Assembly (NCBI GenBank): GCA_052174535.1
Contig: JBQMRQ010000068.1
Location: 130,675-194,674 of the forward strand
Direction of reading: 5' to 3'
Source: Arsenophonus sp052174535
Lineage (GTDB): Bacteria; Pseudomonadota; Gammaproteobacteria; Enterobacterales; Enterobacteriaceae
Length of the DNA: 64,000 nt
In this document: in pieces, positions 22,310 through 33,885 of the stretch
Position numbering within the stretch: the stretch's first letter is position 1
Layout: every line of letters begins with the position of its first letter
Position numbers and translations under genes: made by a program
The notes under the pieces: generated by a model
The model's input: the letters and a program-made list of their open reading frames with translations, nothing else
What the model was told of the DNA's origin: nothing
Databases searched by the model: none

Positions 22310-22698
22310 TCTAGACATTTTTCATTATGATTGACAGTATTAGTTATAAATGAAACACACTTATTACCAATTAAGTTTGTAAAGTATATAGATTTAACGA
22401 ATATCTCTACATATGAGGATGATCTCATAGCTTTTAGTTATCAAAGCTACTGTAATTCTAGAGAATCTCATTGTATTAATAATGTTAAACTCCCTTCTTT
22501 TCTATCATGTAATAGGTTATTAACCCATCAAATATAGAATTTATTCATAAAAATTCAAAAGCAATTTTACTGCAATAAAATTATTTCATGCAAGAAAGTA
22601 TAAATTCATTACGTTATTTGATCCAAATTATCCATGTTTATTAAAACAGATATATTCCCCTAACAATTATTTTCTTCTTTCCTGGCAAGAGAAAGAAA
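22310..22698 (+). pseudogene. dprA: probable dprA (smf) N-terminal remnant
   Basis: Divergent from def, as dprA is in E. coli. Near 22605-22670 a frame reads FDPNYPCLLKQIYSP, which corresponds to the D..YP..L..I..PP segment just before the Rossmann-like core of DprA proteins. The preceding 250 bp are open for 68 codons (22331-22537) but not clearly alignable. The rest of the gene is absent because an IS256-like copy starts at 22699. DprA loads RecA on incoming single-stranded DNA; loss is common in symbionts. The call depends on one short motif plus position. Confidence 0.5.
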
Positions 22699-23291
22699 GA
22701 GTTATACTTATTTCTGGTATATGAAAATTTTAGAGATAATAGCGATATATCTATTACATGATTGATTTTATGGATAATTTTAATAAAAAATAATAATATG
22801 CTATAAAAGTCTACCTTAAGGTTATTCGTAAAGCGAGATATCACCTGGTGATCATTTTTCTTGTATTAACTCATCTATAGTGGTACCAGGAAAGTTAATA
22901 GGCATCACTATTAAGGCGGAGCTCAAATCTATGTCGTAATAAAGATCCTAAAACCCCCGCCTTGTCGATAAATCAAGCCGTTATCCGTAATGTGGTTATT
23001 TACTACAACGAAGTATATAAAATAGGTATTAGCGATGTTGAGATTAAATCTCTTAAGGTTAAAAGGAATCCCAGAGGCAGTGAAATAATACTTCAAGAGC
23101 TCATTTCTGCCTTAACTTAAGCGTTGGAAAATCGGTGAAGAGTTGCTCTTATAGATGTTCTACGAATTATCCACCTATAATTTTACGAAGATCGGATCGG
23201 TATTCAGCAAAAAGTACATGCTGGGATTTCTCCCACTATCTGAGAAATCATCAACAGACTGAAACAGCAATGACTTGAAGAGTACAGGTGA
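22699..23291 (+). mobile_element. 5' part of an IS256-like element (family A), cut by another copy
   Basis: Starts with GAGTTATACTTATTTCTGG, the family A left end, and follows the family for about 590 bp to mid-transposase. Exactly there a complete family A copy begins in reverse orientation. The 3' part is not found on the far side. Confidence 0.7.
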
Positions 23292-24677
23292 AAGTTATTA
23301 GGAAATATCTTGTATACGAAAGTCATACTATAGCTCTAATGTTTTATCAATCTGTTCTTCATCCTTAAATTATATCTTATTTACTACCATGGTTAAGCAA
23401 CTCAAATCCTCTTAGCTGCTGTTTTAGCTATCTCTGAGTAAACGGAAGCAGCTTCAATACCATTAAAATGGTTATTTTCCTTGAAGCATAAATGATTGCA
23501 TGTTATATTCATACCCATCACTGTCACAAAGTCAATTCAATTCAAATTCGTCGTTATTACTGATATCTGTGTGCTGACAAGGAGGCACAGAATAATAGCT
23601 GCTCTTTCAATTATTCTCCAGATTCTTTATCGCTTTAGAATATTTTGATAAAAGCATTGCAATAAAACATCGAATGCTATAATGATTAACATTATAGCTC
23701 TCTGGTACCTAAATCTCTTGCAGCTTAGTCTTAATTTTCAGTTACATGTCTTTGGAGAGTAAAGGTAGCATATTAGCTATTTTATTTACCTAATAGGTAT
23801 TGGTGCTGAATGCCTGAACATATCTTTTCTTATGATATAAAACAAATAGAACTGTCTTATGTAGCAAGCCTTGGAAGAAATACAGTTAAACAATGCGCTT
23901 TTAGATTATTGAGATGTTAGATTCAGTTTGCTTCTAGTTATCGATAACCATCTTCGATTGCAATGAGTTCCTTATTTCCATGGGCAGTGACGCTAATTTT
24001 ACCAGCAGGTAATGGCTGATCTGCCTGCTTGGCAGATAGCACATATTTTTTAGTCAAGAAATAAACGTAGCGCATATCGCTTAAATTAAGCAGCTACTAT
24101 ATTTACCTATACTCTTTAAGTCATTGCTGTTTTATTCTGGTAATGGATTTTTCTGTAGAGAGTATCTAGTTTTTATCTAGAAGTGCTCCAAAGCTTTGTG
24201 AAAATCATCGGTAGATTTAAGCTTGTAAGTATAAAAGTATAGTAACAACTCTTCACCGCTTTTTATTACGATTCAGATAAGGCGGAAGAAATTAGCTGCT
24301 GAAGGATATCCTATTGCTATTGTGATCCTTTACATTAGGCACTTTTATTTTAACATCATCAATACTCGTCTTATAGATTAGCTATAGAAAATAACTATTA
24401 CGGATGACTAGCTACTGGCATATTGAGAAGGCAGCGATTGAGTATGTTATTACAGTATGGCCTCGAGCTCCAGTTTAACAGCGGTGTCTATCAGTTTCCT
24501 GTTAGTATTAGGGATGAGTTTATGAAAGGAATTACGGTAATATCTGATTTCCATCATCACCTCCTATAGAGTAAAATTTATATAGCATATTATTCTTTGA
24601 TCTTGAAATAACCCAAAAATTAATCATCAGAATACGACGGCATCTTCGAAATCTCATCCTTCAGAATAAGGATAACT
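23292..24677 (-). mobile_element. dead full-length IS256-like element (family A), inserted in another copy
   Basis: Reverse-strand copy with both ends recognisable (AAGTTATTAGG... on the left, ...AAGGATAACTC on the right). It is broken throughout. Together with the truncated copy on its left it forms a convergent arrangement. Confidence 0.75.
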
Positions 24678-24730
24678 CATCAATTTATTACTAAATATTG
24701 ATCCCGGATATTTATATAAATCTTTCCGAA

Positions 24731-24773
24731 CAACTATATTCATGGCAACTATAGTTATTTATGAATATAGTTG
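24731..24773. repeat. perfect 13-bp inverted repeat with palindromic loop, at an IS481-like end
   Basis: CAACTATATTCAT and its exact complement ATGAATATAGTTG are separated by 17 bases, which themselves contain the palindrome AACTATAGTT. The structure lies at the outer 5' end of a family B fragment. Related but decayed versions are visible at the same end of other copies (for example near 33770-33800 and 56630-56660), so it belongs to the element's terminus. Confidence 0.7.
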
Positions 24774-24941
24774 AATGCAAATATCATAATAATGATCATC
24801 TCTATAGTCAGGCAACTATAGCACTAAAATAAAAACTGATTTCAGGATAGTAAATAGGCTGAAACTACTTTAGCTAAGTGTTATGGCATTTCCGAACTTT
24901 ACCTTTGCTAAAGGACAAAAACAAGATGATGTTGATGATCG
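24774..24941 (+). mobile_element. 5' end of IS481-like element (family B), joined to family C
   Basis: Carries the family B transposase start through the helix-turn-helix region (GQKQDDVDDR at the junction) and then passes directly into a family C element in the same direction. Confidence 0.65.
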
Positions 24942-25560
24942 GCTATGTTGGCAAAGGTTATTAATAGAAACCCTTCATATTTGCATGAAGGGTTTTTGCT
25001 ACAGAAGTTTCCATAAAAGTAAAGGGTCATGCAGATCAAAGAGACTTTTCCCCACTACTTTATCCAAGATAAAGTAGCATATTATTTAGATGACTAGATA
25101 ACAATCTGTTGGATGACATTCATTCATATATTAAAGCAACTTATTCCACTTTATTCTACCTATTCTGTTAGAATACCTATGTTATCTACTTAAGGATATT
25201 AATTAATATTACAACGATATAATTGCATAATCCCTCGATTATAGAAAGAGATTTTACAATCTGGACTAGAAAATTTCTGGCGAAATTACATTACAATAAT
25301 AAATGGCTTAGTTATCTTCAATATATGTTGAAGATCCTGATTTTATAGGAGTCAGCGAAACAAATAAGCATTGATTTGAAAACAGTATTTAGATAGCGTC
25401 ATTGCCTCCTTACTTCAAAATCGACAAGCAACATAAATATATTATGTAGTATTATTGAAGTCAATAAAAAATTTTTCCTTGATCTTTTAAAGGGAAGCAT
25501 TGTTTTCTACATAGAAAAGGTAGAAAATGTGAGAAAGGAAGAAGATAAAAGAAAAGAATG
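24942..25560 (+). mobile_element. family C insertion sequence, 3' truncated
   Basis: The left inverted repeat is well kept (GCTATGTTGGCAAAGGTTATT). Similarity to other family C copies stops near 25560, about 60% along the element, where unrelated sequence begins. A stem AAACCCTTCAT / ATGAAGGGTTT just inside the left end is best preserved in this copy. Confidence 0.65.
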
Positions 25561-26174
25561 CAGGACAACTATTCTAGTAGCGCCAAACAGATATGCTACT
25601 TCTTAGATATTCATACTCTTTGAGTACTGTTTTATACTCTTCAATATATTAATTTTCAGGAATTCAGCAGATGGCTCGAAATAAATCTCCTAGAAAGGAG
25701 AAACCGGATAAATCAAGAAAACAACACATAACTTATATGTTATAACTGACTATTTATCCGAAGCGTTTTATGATATCACTCCCGAAATTAATGATGACAA
25801 ACTGACTAAATTTTATGACCCTCAAAATAGAGGGGGCATACAGGAATGTATCTGAAACTTGACCTAATGTTATTGATACAATATTATTTATATCTAGTCA
25901 GGATTATCCGAAGTTTTAAGCAACATAGAGAGGAGAACCCAAAGCTGACAACGCTCGATTCAACTGCATTGAATGGTAATGACTGAAAGTATACTTGTTG
26001 ATGAATTCATTACTTATAGATAACTAGAGATAATGCTCCGTCTCATTTGTCTCTGGAGCAAACATAAAAATAACCAGGGCGAATAGACTTATTAACGAAT
26101 TCCGGAGAAGATGACAATTTCTATTTCTCTGGCAAGATATCCAGAAGATAATTTATACAGATATACATTCCCCC
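25561..26174 (+). pseudogene. unidentified decayed gene before repeat D1
   Basis: A plus-strand frame starts MARNKSPRKEKPDKSRK near 25670. After shifts it gives YDITPEINDDKLTKFYDPQN and RGGIQEC (about 25760-25850), which reads like genuine protein. I do not recognise the family. It may belong with the repeat D sequence that follows. Confidence 0.3.
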
Positions 26175-27565
26175 CAACTAGACTAGTTTTCACCATTAAT
26201 GATGACTGTGGAATAACTTTCTTGAAATACGGTGAAAATGTCAACTGATGAATCAGTCGATGCTATCAAGCGAATGCATACCTGTAGCGCTTTATGCCAA
26301 AAAAATTTCTAGTACTACTGATCTATACATTTTCTTAATATTTTTACCGTCGCTTTTCTAGCAAATTTCTACATTAAAAGCTTGCAGTTTTTATGCAGCT
26401 CTAATACTACCGAGCAGTAGTTAGCACAGCAGATTCATATTTTATCAACTGCGACTGGCAAACACATTACTTTCAATATCCTTCATATTCTTTGGCCTTT
26501 CAACAATAACTGTCTGTTACTCAACGTTCTATTTTTAGCGGCCAAAACCCGGTAGTATGCTAGAAACAATCATGTAAACAGGAGATCAAAATTGATATCT
26601 TCTATGCCTTATACACTTGTAATCAATAACTCAATCAATATCCAAAATGTTTATATTTCTGTAATCTGTAGCGATCTGAGTATTAAACATGTTGCATGGT
26701 GTGATCTGTTTTTAGAAATTAAAGCGTGGATGAAGGGAGAGAAATTTAGCAAAGCGCTGCGTATTGACTGCTGTATCAGAATTATAACCTAATAAATCTC
26801 AATACCTCTTATTACTCTGAAAATATTCGTCCCAGAAAACAGTTAATAGCCTTCTCTGAAGGTTATAACCACTGGACGTTACTCGCATTTCGCTAAAAAA
26901 ACGAAAAGAAATGTGTCAGGCATAAATACCTTAGACACTAAACAATGCCATAATATTCGCATAGAAAATGTGGTATTACAAAGATGGTTGCTGCATCATC
27001 ACTATCAGAAACTGGACTTAGCACAGTAACTGCACGGTAGGGAATCCCCTCGTTCAGAGCATGACGTAGAAAAAGATAATCATAGACTATATTAGCCATA
27101 TCTGACTAGGCATTCTAAGATGTTGTATTACTGTAATTTCTTATAAAATCATAAATGAGGCACAACTATTATCGAAGGTATAAAAACGTTGAAGATGACG
27201 GTTCGCAAAAAAAATGAAAAAATCTGGAATTCGTTGTCTTGATGAAAGTATTTCTGTATATAGATACATATAAACGTATTTTATGTGGCGGACAAGCTAT
27301 TTTTAGCAACGCGTAGTTTAATAACTAGGCAATAGAATTATTATTAAAAAGAATGCACAAAATAAAAAACAAAGGTTATTAAGCTAAAACCTAGATTAAT
27401 ATCTCTAAAATTAGAGCATTAGATGAAAGAATGCGCACTCTAAAATAAAACTTTAACTTACAAATAGATCCAGTAAATCAATCCCATTTCCTTTTAGCAA
27501 TAAAGGATGGCTTTCAATCTTTGATTAAAACGATTCAATTACCTAACCATCAACCTCTTTAGCAA
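26175..27565 (+). repeat. repeat D, copy 1: decayed gene of unknown family
   Basis: About 1.4 kb that matches 44610-45840 at many points but is mutated in both. Plus-strand pieces look like protein: WMKGEKFSKALRI near 26730, RPRKQLIAF..GYNHW near 26830-26870, and a C-terminal piece RALDERMRTLKxNFNLQID then PVNQSHFLLAIKDGFQSLIK near 27410-27530, ending in a stop near 27560. The last of these is coherent over 40 residues. I do not recognise the family. A mobile or phage-derived gene is plausible because there are two copies and IS copies abut both. Confidence 0.5.
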
Positions 27566-28420
27566 AATTGAAATGATTGTTTTGCAGCTTATATTTTCAT
27601 GTCCTCATTAAATCGCTTTTCACCATACGATTTATTTAATAATTCCTCAATAAACTAAGGTGACGTTCCATACCAAGATCTTGTACACAAACTGGCGAAT
27701 TTTTGTTTTTTGGTAACTAAACGTTTTCGTAGACCAAAAGGTGGTTTATAATTTTTTTACCATTGTGTAAGTACATGATGGATAGGCATTAAAGATGGTT
27801 GGTTAAGATCACATTAAGGAAGCACTCAGCATCGATTCTTGTAAAGACAAATAAAACTCATTAAATAGCATGATCTATAACATATTAAAAATAACATCAT
27901 GAAGTTTCCGTTTGATATTTGCAGAAGATATTTCAATCTACGTGAGCTAATCAGTCTCATAGTTTTTAAACACTTTATTGCTTAGGTTTTTAATAATTTC
28001 TGTTTTATTGCACACAAATTCCATATTTTCCTTCATAAACAGGGATTTAGGTCAGATTAAGATACAACAGGATTTAGAAATCTGTGTACAACTGTTAGTA
28101 AGATCGGCAAAAGAGAAAAACATTTCGTAGAAAAGGATCATAGCTTTTTGAGTGGAAAACAACGTCATCAGCAACCAATGTAGAAATGGGTGTAATTTCA
28201 AGATCTTCTTGTTTTTATTATTTAGGAACGGTAAAGTTTAGGTATACTATAATACTTAGCTAAAATAGCTGCAGGTTCTTTACTGATCTGAAGAGCAACA
28301 CTAATTTAGGTGTGTAGTTGCTTGACTATGGAGCCTCATTATCATAATATTTTACTATTAATTATATTTCTGAATAGTCACATTACAATAATTAGGGGGA
28401 CACGATTAAGATCTATGTAA
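27566..28420 (-). mobile_element. IS481-like element (family B), 3' end truncated
   Basis: A minus-strand copy without a nested element. It matches the whole copy at 42150 from its 5' end near 28420 to about 27566, where repeat D1 cuts it. The transposase is broken throughout. Confidence 0.6.
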
Positions 28421-29283
28421 TGGATTTGGAGAAAACCATAAAGTATAACGCAATAATGGATGCATTAAGACTTTCTTACTCATCTAATGTTATTTCTTAT
28501 GAAATAACAACATTATCTTATTATTGAAGAACATAATTTTCTATATAAAAGGATATTATTAATCAGGAAAAGTATGGATAAAACAACAAACAGATTTCTA
28601 TTTATAAGTTGACTTTAATTTTGAAATCAAAGTATTATGAAACAATAAATCTTATGAAGCGATTTTTAAATAAGTTAAAATGACTGTTTTCATATCATGA
28701 TTGTTTACTACCCCCTTTAATAAACATCTACTATGTAGATGCCTTTTCTGAGTAGCTGATAAAGGATAAAATATAGTCTAATAATGGTGCCATTATTCTT
28801 TCAGATAATTTATCTAATAAAGATTTATCTCATGATAAAATCAATAAAAACTAATTCAGTAAACAGAAACTGTTAGTTATAGAATTATTAAAAATTCATG
28901 CATTTTATCTTCTTAGAGCATGTTATTCTGTATCTCACTAATAACTATTGCTAATTACTTGATTTTATATGAATTAAATATTCAATACCCTAGAAGGTAA
29001 CATTATTCTTGCAATGAATATATTAAGGCAAAGATTTACTATTATTGATAAAAATATCTTCATGTTATGAAGAAAAGTTACTCTGAGAAAAAATTTCTGT
29101 AATTTACAATAAATTACATACAGGTATTACTGTATTGAGTTTTTTAGTAAAAAAAAGTATTTCAGCAGAAATTTTTATGCAAAACTACTGAATAGACTAT
29201 TGATGAGTTAAATTATAATTTATTAAGTATTAAACTGAACAATTTTATCTAGCTAAAATTAGCAAATGATTAATAGTTAATTA
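28421..29283. other. decayed stretch downstream of pntB
   Basis: About 860 bp without an intact gene. A plus-strand piece reads GNIILAMNILRQRFTIIDKN near 28995-29055, then, across stops, YCIEFFSKKKYFSRNFYAKL near 29130-29190. It looks like a lost gene on the strand opposite pntB. I cannot assign it. Confidence 0.35.
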
Positions 29284-29300
29284 ATCCTATAAAATAGGAT
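29284..29300. terminator. small hairpin after pntB
   Basis: ATCCTAT / ATAGGAT with a three-base loop, about 28 bp past the pntB stop. It is short and AT-rich, with no proper U-run on the pntB strand, so it is at best weak. Confidence 0.35.
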
Positions 29301-29327
29301 CGTTATTATTAATAAACTTTAATAAAC

Positions 29328-30722
29328 TTATAAAGCATGCAAAATAGCTTCTACGTTTATTTTTGCATCACCAAATAGCATTTGGGTATTTTCCTTGAAA
29401 AATAACGGATTTTGAATCCCTGCATAGCCAGTGTTCATTGATCGTTTAAATACAATAACATTTTGTGCTTTCCAAACCTCTAGAACTGGCATGCCAGCTA
29501 TTGGGCTATTAGGTTCATCTTGCGCTGCTGGATTAACAGTATCATTTGCACCAATGACTAATACCGTGTCAGTACTAGCAAAATCATCATTTATTTCATC
29601 AAGCTCCAAAACAATGTCATAAGGTACTTTCGCTTCAGCTAATAATACATTCATATGACCAGGCAAACGTCCCGCAACAGGATGAATAGCAAAACGAATA
29701 TTAATTCCTTTTTCACGTAATTTTATCATAATATCATGAATGAGGTATTGAGCCTGAAAAATCGCCATACCATAACCGGGAGCAATAATCACTGAATTGG
29801 AATTTCTTAAAAGTTCAGCAACCTCATCTGCTGTAGTTTCACGATAATTTTCCAAGCTATCTTTATCATTTACTAATATCCCGTTAGTGCTAAATCCACC
29901 AGCAATAATACTTATAAATGAGCGATTCATGGCTTTACATATAATATAAGATAAAATCATACCTGAAGAACCCACTAATGCACCCGTAATAATTAACAAG
30001 TCATTGCTCAACATAAAGCCAGTAGCAGCAGCAGCCCATCCTGAATAAGAATTCAACATTGATACCACAACTGGCATATCTGCACCGCCAATTGAGGAAA
30101 CTAAGTGCCAGCTAAATGCTAAAGCAATGATGGTCATCATTAATAAAATAAATACTTGCAATCCAGTAGATGCTGTTTTTACGAAAAAAAATAGTAAAAT
30201 TAATGAAATTAATAACATCAATAAATTAATTTTATGTCGGTTAGGGAGGACCATTAAAGGTTTAGTAGCAATTTTGCCACATAATTTACCATAAGCAACA
30301 ATTGAACCAGTAAACGTTACCGCACCAATAAAAATACCCATAAAAATTTCTATCAGATGAATATTCTCCATTCTTCTATTTAAGAATACATCATGGGAAA
30401 TAAAACTATTAAAACCAACTAAAATAGCAGACAAACCAATAAAACTATGAAAAATAGCAACCAATTCTGGAATCTCAGTCATAGCTACTTTATTTGCTAA
30501 ACGCACGCCAATAAGTCCACCAATAATTGTTGCAATAATCACCCAGCTAATATTATGCGAATCTAGACCTAAAATTGTTGCAATTAAAGCGATTACCATT
30601 CCAATAATACCTAATATATTACCGCGCTTAGAACTTTCGTGACGAGATAAACCAGCCAGGCTAAAAATAAATAAGATAGCCACCATGATATATACCGCTG
30701 TTACCATTTCACTCGATATCAT
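29328..30722 (-). CDS. pntB: NAD(P) transhydrogenase subunit beta
   Basis: Membrane subunit of the proton-translocating transhydrogenase, which uses the proton gradient to reduce NADP+ with NADH. The 464-residue product (E. coli 462) has a membrane domain (dII, about residues 1-265) with many hydrophobic helices and the conserved histidine in ELVAIFHSFIGLSA (His92, matching E. coli betaHis91 in the proton path). The NADP(H)-binding domain dIII (about 290-464) carries GYGMAIFQAQ (316-325), the DTVLVIGANDTVNPAA segment and the KRSMNTGYAGI loop. ATG start with AAGGAG just upstream. It lies 9 bp after pntA as one operon. No damage is visible. Confidence 0.97.
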   Translation of the reverse strand: MISSEMVTAVYIMVAILFIFSLAGLSRHESSKRGNILGIIGMVIALIATILGLDSHNISWVIIATIIGGLIGVRLANKVAMTEIPELVAIFHSFIGLSAILVGFNSFISHDVFLNRRMENIHLIEIFMGIFIGAVTFTGSIVAYGKLCGKIATKPLMVLPNRHKINLLMLLISLILLFFFVKTASTGLQVFILLMMTIIALAFSWHLVSSIGGADMPVVVSMLNSYSGWAAAATGFMLSNDLLIITGALVGSSGMILSYIICKAMNRSFISIIAGGFSTNGILVNDKDSLENYRETTADEVAELLRNSNSVIIAPGYGMAIFQAQYLIHDIMIKLREKGINIRFAIHPVAGRLPGHMNVLLAEAKVPYDIVLELDEINDDFASTDTVLVIGANDTVNPAAQDEPNSPIAGMPVLEVWKAQNVIVFKRSMNTGYAGIQNPLFFKENTQMLFGDAKINVEAILHAL

Positions 30723-30731
30723 TTAAACTCC

Positions 30732-32267
30732 TTATCCTTTACGAAACATTTTCAGCATACGTTGTGTGACTGTAAATCCACCAAAAATATTGATGTTAGC
30801 TATAAGTACTGCAATAAATGAGAAGAAAGTGACCCAACCGCCACTGTCAATTTGTAATAATGCGCCTACTACAATAATACCAGAAATCGCATTGCTTACT
30901 GACATAAGCGGTGTATACAGTGAATGGCTGACGTTCCATACTACGTAGTAACCAACAATGCACGCCAATACAAATACAGTAAAATGAGAAAGAAATTCTT
31001 TAGGTGCTATATGTGCAAAACTACTAAAAAGTATAATTGTCAACAACAGAGAGATATATTTTAACCAAAAAGAAATTTTTTTTTCTGCCAGATTTTCTTT
31101 ATATTTTATCAGTTGATTTTTTATTTGCGGTTGTTGAGATAGTGGGATAGGAGGAGATGGCCAGGTAATTTCCCCTTCTTTAATAACAGTGACAGCGCGT
31201 ATAATAATATCATTGAAATCAATGATTAGTTTACCATTACTTTCTTTACAAAGTAGCTTAATTAAATTAACGATATTAGTCGCATAAAATTGCGAGGATT
31301 GGGTTGGTAAACGACTTGGTAAATCGGTATAGCCAATAATTTTAACTTCATGATCAGTAACTATTAATTTATCTGCCTTTGTTAATTCACAATTACCACC
31401 AGACTTTGCTGCTAAATCAACGATTACACTACCAGACTTCATCGAATTAACCATCTCTTTAGTAATTAATATTGGCGCAGGTTTTCCTGGTATCAATGCG
31501 GTAGTAATAATAATATCTACCTCTTTTACTTGCTTAGCAAGTAAAAACATTTCCGCTTGAATAAAAGCCTCAGATATCTCTTTAGGATAAACATCATTAC
31601 GTGCCAGATATTCCTGTTTAAGGTCCAATTCAAGATACTTAGCTCCCATACTTTGTACTTGCTCTCTTACTTCTAATCTGGTATCAAATGCAAACACAAT
31701 AGCTCCTAACCTACCTGCTGCAGCTATTGCTGCTAAACCGGCAACTCCTGCACCAATAACCATCACTTTAGCTGGCGGTACTTTTCCAGCTGCAGTAATT
31801 TGACCAGTAAAAAAACGTCCAAATTGATAAGCTGCTTCTACTACTGACCGATAACCTGCAACATTTGCCATAGAACTTATCGCATCAAGTGACTGTGCCC
31901 TGGAAATACGTGGCACTGCATCCATTGCTAGTACGGTAATTTTGCGGGATGCTAATTTTTGCATTAAATCTGGTTGTTGTGCTGGCCAAATGAAGCAAAT
32001 CAATATTGATCCTTCTTTAAGAAGTACAATTTCAGCCTCTAGAGGGGCATTAACTTTAAAAATAATATCTACATTCCATGCAGATTGTTGCTCAACAATT
32101 TTAGCACCAGCTTGCTCATAAGCAGCATCCTCGAAATTAGCAAGGTAACCAGCTTCTCGTTCAAGGAGAACAGAAAAACCTAATTTTATTAACTGTTTTA
32201 CTGTTAATGGCGTTACTGCAATGCGCGCTTCATTAGTAATTCTTTCTTTTGGTACACCAATATGCAT
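30732..32267 (-). CDS. pntA: NAD(P) transhydrogenase subunit alpha
   Basis: Carries the NAD(H)-binding domain dI and the first part of the membrane domain of the proton-translocating transhydrogenase. The 511-residue product has the E. coli length (510). Domain dI spans about residues 1-380, with the RAQSLDAISSMANVAGYR segment and the Rossmann motif VIGAGVAGLAAIAAAGRLGA at 170-189. A linker follows, then about four hydrophobic helices in residues 405-511. The ATG start is preceded by AGAAGGGA. It is first in a two-gene operon with pntB. Farther upstream, in the opposite direction, arcD/ydgI still lies where E. coli has ydgH-ydgI, but ydgH is gone. Confidence 0.98.
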   Translation of the reverse strand: MHIGVPKERITNEARIAVTPLTVKQLIKLGFSVLLEREAGYLANFEDAAYEQAGAKIVEQQSAWNVDIIFKVNAPLEAEIVLLKEGSILICFIWPAQQPDLMQKLASRKITVLAMDAVPRISRAQSLDAISSMANVAGYRSVVEAAYQFGRFFTGQITAAGKVPPAKVMVIGAGVAGLAAIAAAGRLGAIVFAFDTRLEVREQVQSMGAKYLELDLKQEYLARNDVYPKEISEAFIQAEMFLLAKQVKEVDIIITTALIPGKPAPILITKEMVNSMKSGSVIVDLAAKSGGNCELTKADKLIVTDHEVKIIGYTDLPSRLPTQSSQFYATNIVNLIKLLCKESNGKLIIDFNDIIIRAVTVIKEGEITWPSPPIPLSQQPQIKNQLIKYKENLAEKKISFWLKYISLLLTIILFSSFAHIAPKEFLSHFTVFVLACIVGYYVVWNVSHSLYTPLMSVSNAISGIIVVGALLQIDSGGWVTFFSFIAVLIANINIFGGFTVTQRMLKMFRKG

Positions 32268-32577
32268 ATTGATCCCTTCTAGTTTTAAGTAAAATTACTT
32301 GATGTTTCTTCCCTGAAAACATAACTAATTAATATATATCTGTCATATTAAGTGAAAAACATTATTGAAACATACTAAAATAGTAATCATGAGCTATAAT
32401 CTATCAGATTTCCACAAAAAAAATTAATTTTTATTAAAAAATTATATTAGTCAAATATCTTATAAGATTTGATATTAATTTATAAAATAATTAGCAAAAA
32501 TAGCCAGCATTCAACTAAATTAGTGTTTTTATAAGAAAACATTAGGACAGTTATTATTAATAACTCTAATAATTAGA
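32268..32577. promoter_or_regulatory. region upstream of pntA, promoter expected
   Basis: About 310 bp of very AT-rich sequence between pntA and the end of a family C element. The pntAB promoter must lie here, but too many -10-like hexamers are present to choose one. ydgH, which is divergent from pntA in E. coli, is not recognisable. Confidence 0.35.
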
Positions 32578-33606
32578 GTATCTTAGAAAGATTATTGCTT
32601 TTTTCATATAAAAATTGCAATCATATCTGGATTTCAATTGTTATTATTTAAACAATCTTCTCCAAATAAATAATTCATCAGTAAACAAAATGATCCTAGA
32701 TAATGGAATCTATTTAGCTATCCTTTTAATTGACTGAATAAATTTTAAATTTAGATTTTTTATTAAAAACTTTATGATTACTTAATCTTATTATATGATG
32801 ATGACTAATTTGATTCTCACTAAAAAAGATTTTATAACCTTTTCCTTTATCTGAGAAAAGGGTAAACTTTTTATCGATGTGATTAGCTTAAAAAAACGGC
32901 TAATACACTTTGAATTAAACTCTTCAAGAATATTATCGCTACATGACCTTCTTAATCTCAGGCGATTAGACCGAAATTTGTTCTTTCATTTTATTTCTAC
33001 TCTCCCGTGTTTTCTATTTTTCTTATTTTAGAATATAATAGTTCCCTTTAAAGAATTTATAGGAAATGTTTCGTTAATTTTAAAATAAAACTTAATACAT
33101 TTATGTTGACTGTCCTATGCTAAAGTAAGAAAGCAGTAACCCACTTAAACGCTGTTTTCAATTTAATGCATATATACTTTATGACTCTTATAAAGTAGAG
33201 CTATTCAAGATATATTGCAGATAACTAAACTATTTATTCTTTTTATATAGTTTCGTAAGAGGACTTCTTAGTAAGATTGTTAAATATTTTTCTTGCAATC
33301 AGAAATTTTGCAATGATATTGTTGTAATCCTAATAAATCTTTACTCAGAGAATAACATATTCACTATGATAATATTTTGGCAAGATTAAAGTGAATAAAT
33401 TGATTCAATGCATTAATCGAGATTATCCGATAGATTATCCCCGAACTAACTAATGAGATGCAGCTTTATGTTAACAGGGACTGAAGAAAGAAAATTTTAA
33501 TCTATACTTTAATCTATAACTGTTTTCTTTTTTATCACAACCTCTGTAGCAAAAACCCTTCATGTAATATAAGAGATTTCTACCGAAAATATTTTCCAAC
33601 ATAACT
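32578..33606 (-). mobile_element. family C insertion sequence, decayed
   Basis: Full-length reverse copy. The left edge has a decayed inverted repeat (GTATCTTAGAAAGATTATTG); the right edge contains ATATTTTCCAACATAAC. It joins a family B 5' end at its right, in the same relative orientation as the copies at 16787, 24942 and 37945. Confidence 0.65.
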
Positions 33607-33810
33607 AATCGTCAATATCATCTTATTTTTTCTTTAGCAATAGTAATTTTAATATACTTATAACACTTAGCTAAAGTAGCTAGAAGTTTTTGGCTTGAAA
33701 AGCAACATATAATTTTATGTATTGCAATTGCTTCACGATAGAAGCTAACCATTAGGATATCTTCCATCAACTATATCCATGAATAGCCAGAGTTAATGAA
33801 TAGGAGTGCG
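33607..33810 (-). mobile_element. 5' end of IS481-like element (family B)
   Basis: Reverse-strand match to the family B transposase start and outer end (complement of the ITPKIRA region, then CAACTATATCCATGAATA). It is present only on the right side of the family C element. Confidence 0.6.
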
Positions 33811-33885
33811 CGATAAATATCTATCTAATGATCTAAAAATAAAAATCTAATTAAAAATCTAAGAAAAAGTGCTGTTTATTTTATG

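Noticed and set aside
29431..29622. 63-codon plus-strand frame within pntB
   Set aside because: Antisense shadow of the NADP-binding domain of pntB.
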